64,000 nucleotides of DNA from Puia sp. (GTDB lineage: Bacteria; Bacteroidota; Bacteroidia; Chitinophagales; Chitinophagaceae), in contig JARLGZ010000172.1 of NCBI GenBank assembly GCA_031292515.1, forward strand, positions 248,001 through 312,000, given 5' to 3'. The notes under the pieces were generated by a model. The model made no database searches. It saw only the letters and a program-made list of their open reading frames with translations, and had not been told where the DNA came from. The position numbers and the translations under genes are program-made. Below, piece by piece: positions 59,849 through 64,000 of this stretch. The stretch's first letter is position 1, and every line of letters begins with the position of its first letter.

Positions 59849-62290
59849 ATGCCAGGTCCCCATTTCACCCCGATACTTCGCCGCCTCTGGAAACAACGTG
59901 GTTTTTCCCTGCTCAACATCCTCGGCCTGGCCGTCGGCATCGGCGCCTGCCTGCTGATCTTCCTCGTAATCCGTTATGAAACGGGTTTCGACCGCTTTTA
60001 TAGCCAATACCGGCGGATCTACCGGGTCGCGACCTCCTCGAAGATGAACGGCGGCGATCCCGAATATTTCGGCTGCTCCCCAATGCCCGTGGGAGATGCC
60101 GTTCGCCGCGATTTTCCGCAATTCGAACAGGTGGCGTCGGTTTGGTCGGCCGAACAGTCTATGTTTACGGTCCCCGGGAAACCCGGCATGCCGGAACGGA
60201 AGTTCAGGATGGTCAAAGGCGCTTTTTATTCCACCCCTTCCCTGTTTCGCATATTCGACTTCGGCTGGCTCTCGGGGAACCCCGACGAGTCACTGAAAGC
60301 TCCTCACACGGCAGCTTTGACAAAGTCCGTCGCGGAGAGCTGGTTTGGCGACTGGCAGAACGCCATCGGGAAGACTTTCTTCCTCGGCGACAATAAAACC
60401 CCCTTTCTGGTGTCGGGCATTCTTCGGAACCCTCCACCCAATACCGATATCCCCTTGCAAATCGCACTGTCTTATGCTTCTGTCGCGGAATTGAAGGACC
60501 TTCCGATCGGTGATTGGACCACTTTTAACAGCAAGTCGGAGACCTTCGCCCTGCTTGGAAAAGACCAGGATATCCGGTCTGCCGAATCCGGGATCCCCGC
60601 CTTTTCGGCGGCCCATTTTAACGTGGCCGCAGGCTTTTCCTCGTTGAAAGCCTCCATATTTTTTCAGCCCCTGAAGGACATGCATTTCGACAGTCGCCTG
60701 GACACCTTCGGTAACCCCGGTATCTCCCTGACCGAATGCTGGGCGCTCGGCCTGATTGGTGGGTTCCTGGTATTGATCGCCTGCGTCAATTTCATCAACC
60801 TGTCCACCGCCCAATCCCTGGCAAGGTCCCGGGAGATCGGGGTGCGTAAGGTTTTGGGTAGCGGCCGCCTGCGCCTTGTAAAGCAGTTTCTTGGAGAAAC
60901 CGGCCTGCTCGTTGGCGTGGCCCTCTTGCTGGCAGTCATCCTCTCTATCCTGGTGCTGCCGGCATTGAATACGCTGATGGAAAAACACCTCACCCTGGAT
61001 TTCTCCGACCCTTCTATCGGGCTGTTCCTCATTGTCCTCGGAATCTCGGTGACCCTGCTGGCAGGGTTCTATCCCGGTTTCGTGCTCTCGGGTTTTGCGC
61101 CCATTACAGCGATCCGCAACAAGATCGGCAACCCGAAAGGCGGCAGCATCTGGCTGCGCAGGGGGCTTGTCGTCATGCAGTTTGCCATCGCCCAGATCCT
61201 GCTGATCGGCACCCTGGTGGTCGTCAAACAGATGAATTTCTTTCGCAGACAACCGATGGGTTTCGAACAAAAGGCCATCGCCCTGGTCGATATCCCGGGT
61301 AACCAGGCAAGCAGGAGCAAACTCGCCAATCTCAGGGCCAGGATCCTCCAACTGCCGGGAGTGGAACAGGCCAGCCTCTGCAGCGACCCTCCTTCGAGAG
61401 ACGGATCCTGGAACCTACCCTTCGCCTTCGACACCAGGCAGCAGCCAGAATCATTCTACCTGAGCACGGTCTATGCAGATACCGGTTACCTCGCTACTTT
61501 CGGGATGAAACTGCTCGCCGGTCGCTATCCCGCCGCCAGCGACACGATGAAGGAACTCCTCGTGAATGAAACCGCGCTCAAAATGCTGAGACTAAAAGAC
61601 CCATCCGATATACTGAACAAGCCTATCCGCATTGGCGGCGACGGCTCCCCCTACAGTCCCCCCTACCCGGTAGTGGGCGTACTCGCGGATTTCAACAGCA
61701 AGCCCCTCCGTGAAAAGATAGGTCCCCTCCTCCTCTCTCCGGTGCTGGATGCTTATCAGAAACTGGCGGTGAGATTCGATCCGCACCGTATCGACGCCAC
61801 CCTGCCGCAGGTGCAGGCCGTGTTTTCACAGACCTTTCCCGAACATATCTTCGAATATTTCTGGACAGAGGATGCCGTGGCAAACTTTTATAAAGGCGAA
61901 GCCATGATGTCCACCTTGTTTAAGATCTTCTCGGTAATCGCCATCCTGATCTCCTGTCTTGGTCTCTATGGCCTCGTATCGCTCATGGCGGTGCAAAAGA
62001 CAAAAGAAGTGGGTATCCGTAAGGTCCTGGGAGCCTCGGTGGGCAGCATCATATATCTCTTTTCCCGGGAGTTCACCCGCCTGGTCGGCATCGCCTTCCT
62101 CGTCGCCGCTCCCCTGGGATGGGCCGTCATGCATGGGTGGTTGAACGGATTCTATTACCGGACCGTGATCGGCTGGGAAATATTTGCGGGCGCCCTGGGA
62201 TTATCGATCCTCGTCGCCTGGATCAGTGTAAGCTATAAAGCCGCGCGGGCCGCCCTGGCAAATCCTGTAAAGAGTTTGAAAACGGAATAA
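59849..62290 (+). CDS. FtsX/MacB-type ABC transporter permease
   Basis: 813 residues from the ATG at 59849 (MPGPHFTPILRRLWKQRGF), with the same plan as the protein at 39687: N-terminal membrane segment (LLNILGLAVGIGACLLIFLVI), periplasmic MacB-like domain (FDRFYSQYRRIYRVAT), three membrane segments, a second periplasmic domain and a final FtsX core (TKEVGIRKVLGASVGSIIYLFSREF, ending AALANPVKSLKTE). It lacks the repeat insertion of its relative. Divergent from the S10 operon; no ATPase gene is adjacent. Confidence 0.92.
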   Translation: MPGPHFTPILRRLWKQRGFSLLNILGLAVGIGACLLIFLVIRYETGFDRFYSQYRRIYRVATSSKMNGGDPEYFGCSPMPVGDAVRRDFPQFEQVASVWSAEQSMFTVPGKPGMPERKFRMVKGAFYSTPSLFRIFDFGWLSGNPDESLKAPHTAALTKSVAESWFGDWQNAIGKTFFLGDNKTPFLVSGILRNPPPNTDIPLQIALSYASVAELKDLPIGDWTTFNSKSETFALLGKDQDIRSAESGIPAFSAAHFNVAAGFSSLKASIFFQPLKDMHFDSRLDTFGNPGISLTECWALGLIGGFLVLIACVNFINLSTAQSLARSREIGVRKVLGSGRLRLVKQFLGETGLLVGVALLLAVILSILVLPALNTLMEKHLTLDFSDPSIGLFLIVLGISVTLLAGFYPGFVLSGFAPITAIRNKIGNPKGGSIWLRRGLVVMQFAIAQILLIGTLVVVKQMNFFRRQPMGFEQKAIALVDIPGNQASRSKLANLRARILQLPGVEQASLCSDPPSRDGSWNLPFAFDTRQQPESFYLSTVYADTGYLATFGMKLLAGRYPAASDTMKELLVNETALKMLRLKDPSDILNKPIRIGGDGSPYSPPYPVVGVLADFNSKPLREKIGPLLLSPVLDAYQKLAVRFDPHRIDATLPQVQAVFSQTFPEHIFEYFWTEDAVANFYKGEAMMSTLFKIFSVIAILISCLGLYGLVSLMAVQKTKEVGIRKVLGASVGSIIYLFSREFTRLVGIAFLVAAPLGWAVMHGWLNGFYYRTVIGWEIFAGALGLSILVAWISVSYKAARAALANPVKSLKTE

Positions 62291-62449
62291 AATCCTAAAG
62301 GAGCCATCATCGACGAAGTTCAATACATATTCCAATACATATTCAATACGTATACCGGACTGTTCTCCTATATCCGGTAGTAAGAGATGCCGAAAAAAGT
62401 GAAATTTGACCGATTATCCTGCATCTTAGATCGGATTAACCACAGGAAC

Positions 62450-63160
62450 TCATTCGGCAAAGGACACCCCGGCCTGCACCGCCACAGCCTGCAGAAACCC
62501 GGTAACCAACGGATGAGGCGCCGCCGCTGTAGAACTGGCCTGGGGCACGAACAGCGTACCCACAAACCAGGGATGACCCTCCAGTTCAAGCACACGCACC
62601 TCCCCGTTCGAATCGTCGGCGGCGACGCGGAAACCACCCCGGTCGATCGCATCCCGGTAATCAGGGTTCAGCCCGAAATTGCAATAATAGTTTTCGTTAA
62701 GTACAGGTCCCGCCAACTGATAAGCCCGCGAGCCGGGGAAAAGACGGACCTCCAGACGTTGCCCGACGAGAGAACAGCTGAGCGGCGTGATCACCAGCCT
62801 GGAGGCGTAAGGATCGGTTTCGGCATGTCCCGCGTCGGGAATACCCAACACATGACGCGCGAACTCGATGATCATATGCTGAAAGCCTCCGCAGGTGCCC
62901 AACGCAGGTACCCCATTCACCCTGGCGTAGCGGATCACCGAAAGCACCCCTTCCATCGAAGCGTACGGACTCCCCGGCGCTATTAGAAAACCCTGATAAC
63001 CACCGGTCACGTCTTTCAACCGGTCCGGCAGGGTAGCCGTATCCACCCAATCGACCTCCATAGATGTTCCCAATTTGCCAAGCGAACGCCGGATCGCATC
63101 GTCGGTGGCGATATGGGTCGGATTGTGCTCCCGAAAGTCTCCGATAATGGCCAGTTTCAT
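62450..63160 (-). CDS. CTP-synthase-C-terminus-related glutamine amidotransferase-like protein
   Basis: 236 residues of class I amidotransferase fold: MKLAIIGDFREHNPTH, LIAPGSPY, LGTCGGFQHMIIEFAR with the nucleophile-position Cys90, and GHPWFVGTLFVPQAS. In active enzymes the last motif is FHPE and carries the catalytic His and Glu; here both are changed (V and Q). It therefore probably does not release ammonia from glutamine in the usual way. It matches a stand-alone family related to the C-terminal half of CTP synthase, of unknown role. Confidence 0.85.
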   Translation of the reverse strand: MKLAIIGDFREHNPTHIATDDAIRRSLGKLGTSMEVDWVDTATLPDRLKDVTGGYQGFLIAPGSPYASMEGVLSVIRYARVNGVPALGTCGGFQHMIIEFARHVLGIPDAGHAETDPYASRLVITPLSCSLVGQRLEVRLFPGSRAYQLAGPVLNENYYCNFGLNPDYRDAIDRGGFRVAADDSNGEVRVLELEGHPWFVGTLFVPQASSTAAAPHPLVTGFLQAVAVQAGVSFAE

Positions 63161-63297
63161 ACTTCGAAATTACGCACTAATTGGTCCCGGCAACAACCCT
63201 GCATCCCCGTGTCGCACCGCTGGTATAACTTAAAGAAAAGCTAATGAACGGTTTAACGGGAAATCGATAATTTCGGCAATACGCCAAAACCAAAACC

Positions 63298-63375
<78 letters not shown>

Positions 63376-63408
63376 AAAACGAAACAAGGCATTAAAACAT
63401 ACATTTCC

Positions 63409-64000
63409 ATGAAGAGACTCTTCCCGCTATTTTATATATCAGGCTTTTTTATGACTGTCCTGCACAACTTCGTTCTCCACGCACAAACAACCCACCAAAC
63501 CCCTCTTACTAATAAGCGATCCGCCTACAACCCGTCACCCGCGACAAATACCAAAGTCGCCCCGACACCACTGCCTTTTAATCGCCTCCTCCAGTCGGCA
63601 GGACAGGTCATCACCTATGGAGATCCCCGCCAGGAGAACCATACCCTCGATCTCGCCCTGCTGCCGGACAAACGCACATTCGTGGTCGAAGACCGGTATG
63701 GCATCGCCTTGCTCAGCAGCTCTACCCCGGACATCCTGTTCAGATGGTCTTTTTCCGATAGCGTGGCCTACAAAGACCTGATGAGCACCTATTCGGGCAT
63801 CTGCACCTTCCTTTTCGGAAACCGGACTTATATCGCCTGGAGCGCCGCCACCGGAAGCAAAGCCATGATCATGATCGCCGAATGGGACGGCCTCGTCATA
63901 AAAAATGTAGAAGCCATCAAAATTCCGGCCGTGTCGCCGGCGGCCACCGCGCTGCCCAATGCGATCGCCGTCCGGTTTGAACCCGCCACACCCCTGACAG
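63409..64000 (+). CDS. N-terminal part of an exported YncE-like beta-propeller protein (continues beyond window)
   Basis: The frame from ATG 63409 stays open to the end of the window (197 residues). It begins with a signal peptide (MKRLFPLFYISGFFMTVLHNFVLHAQ) and a linker. PFNRLLQSAGQVITYGDPRQENHTLDLALLPDKRTFVVEDRYGIALLSSSTPD matches the start of Bacteroidota proteins that join a YncE-type beta-propeller to an alkaline-phosphatase-like domain. Only the first blades are visible, so the phosphatase part is inferred. Confidence 0.75.
   Translation, partial: MKRLFPLFYISGFFMTVLHNFVLHAQTTHQTPLTNKRSAYNPSPATNTKVAPTPLPFNRLLQSAGQVITYGDPRQENHTLDLALLPDKRTFVVEDRYGIALLSSSTPDILFRWSFSDSVAYKDLMSTYSGICTFLFGNRTYIAWSAATGSKAMIMIAEWDGLVIKNVEAIKIPAVSPAATALPNAIAVRFEPATPLT

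Noticed and set aside
60290-61351. Antisense frame of 353 residues opposite the second permease
   Set aside because: Composition of a shadow frame, rich in His, Gln and Asp, without domains.

Overview
The window is chromosomal DNA from a member of the Bacteroidota, most likely of the Chitinophagaceae type. The evidence is the class of protein families (BlaR1/BlaI with long coiled-coil ectodomain, DUF4412-like secreted proteins, FtsX/MacB-type permeases, S41 and TPR-kinase proteins), promoters of the Bacteroidota type (TTTG, about 20 bases, TAnnTTTG) in front of rpsJ and a HAD phosphatase, and the absence of obvious Shine-Dalgarno sequences. No plasmid, phage, insertion sequence or CRISPR signature was seen.

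Layout. 1-4.3 kb: the end of an unknown gene, then a leftward blaI-blaR1 operon with a third gene encoding a secreted copy of the BlaR1 ectodomain. 4.4-16.5 kb: a mixed set with a GH57-like enzyme, an outer-membrane barrel protein whose signal peptide has no ordinary start codon, a metallophosphoesterase, exported MsrA and MsrB, a TPR histidine kinase, an S41 protease, a Tat-exported Gfo/Idh/MocA oxidoreductase and an overlooked 52-residue His-rich exported peptide. 16.7-19.5 kb: a NarL-type two-component pair. 19.6-25.4 kb: four rightward genes, one encoding a protein that resembles cholesterol-dependent (thiol-activated) cytolysins and one a rhomboid protease with a TonB-plug-like segment; every spacer in this block is a different short degenerate tandem repeat. 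25.8-44.6 kb: GH16 enzyme, PIG-L deacetylase, a decaying SRPBCC/AraC pair, tRNA-Val, a degenerate M23 protein, an SDR/TetR pair with clear operators, proline dehydrogenase, dipeptide epimerase, sulfatase, thioesterase, acyltransferase, HAD phosphatase, an ABC permease and rpsA. 44.6-59.5 kb: a BaiN/HI0933-type flavoprotein, map, secY and the leftward S10-spc ribosomal protein operon from rpsJ to secY. 59.8-64 kb: a second ABC permease, a glutamine-amidotransferase-like protein and the start of a YncE-like protein.

Two themes run through the window. First, intergenic regions, and two coding regions, carry short degenerate tandem repeats with periods of 14 to 21 bases, often ending close to a start codon. 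Second, a different low-complexity repeat (sense TAGTGAGTAGTCAGTGGTG) begins exactly at the stop codon of blaI, rplN and secY and supplies that stop codon. The ribosomal operon has the normal gene order but unusually long, hairpin-rich spacers, and it stops at secY: infA, rpmJ, rpsM, rpsK, rpsD, rpoA and rplQ do not follow.

The most promising locus for new biology is 19.6-25.4 kb: a cytolysin-like exported protein with an unrecognised C-terminal domain, two small exported companions and a rhomboid protease, all on one strand. All family assignments come from reading motifs by eye; no database search was run.
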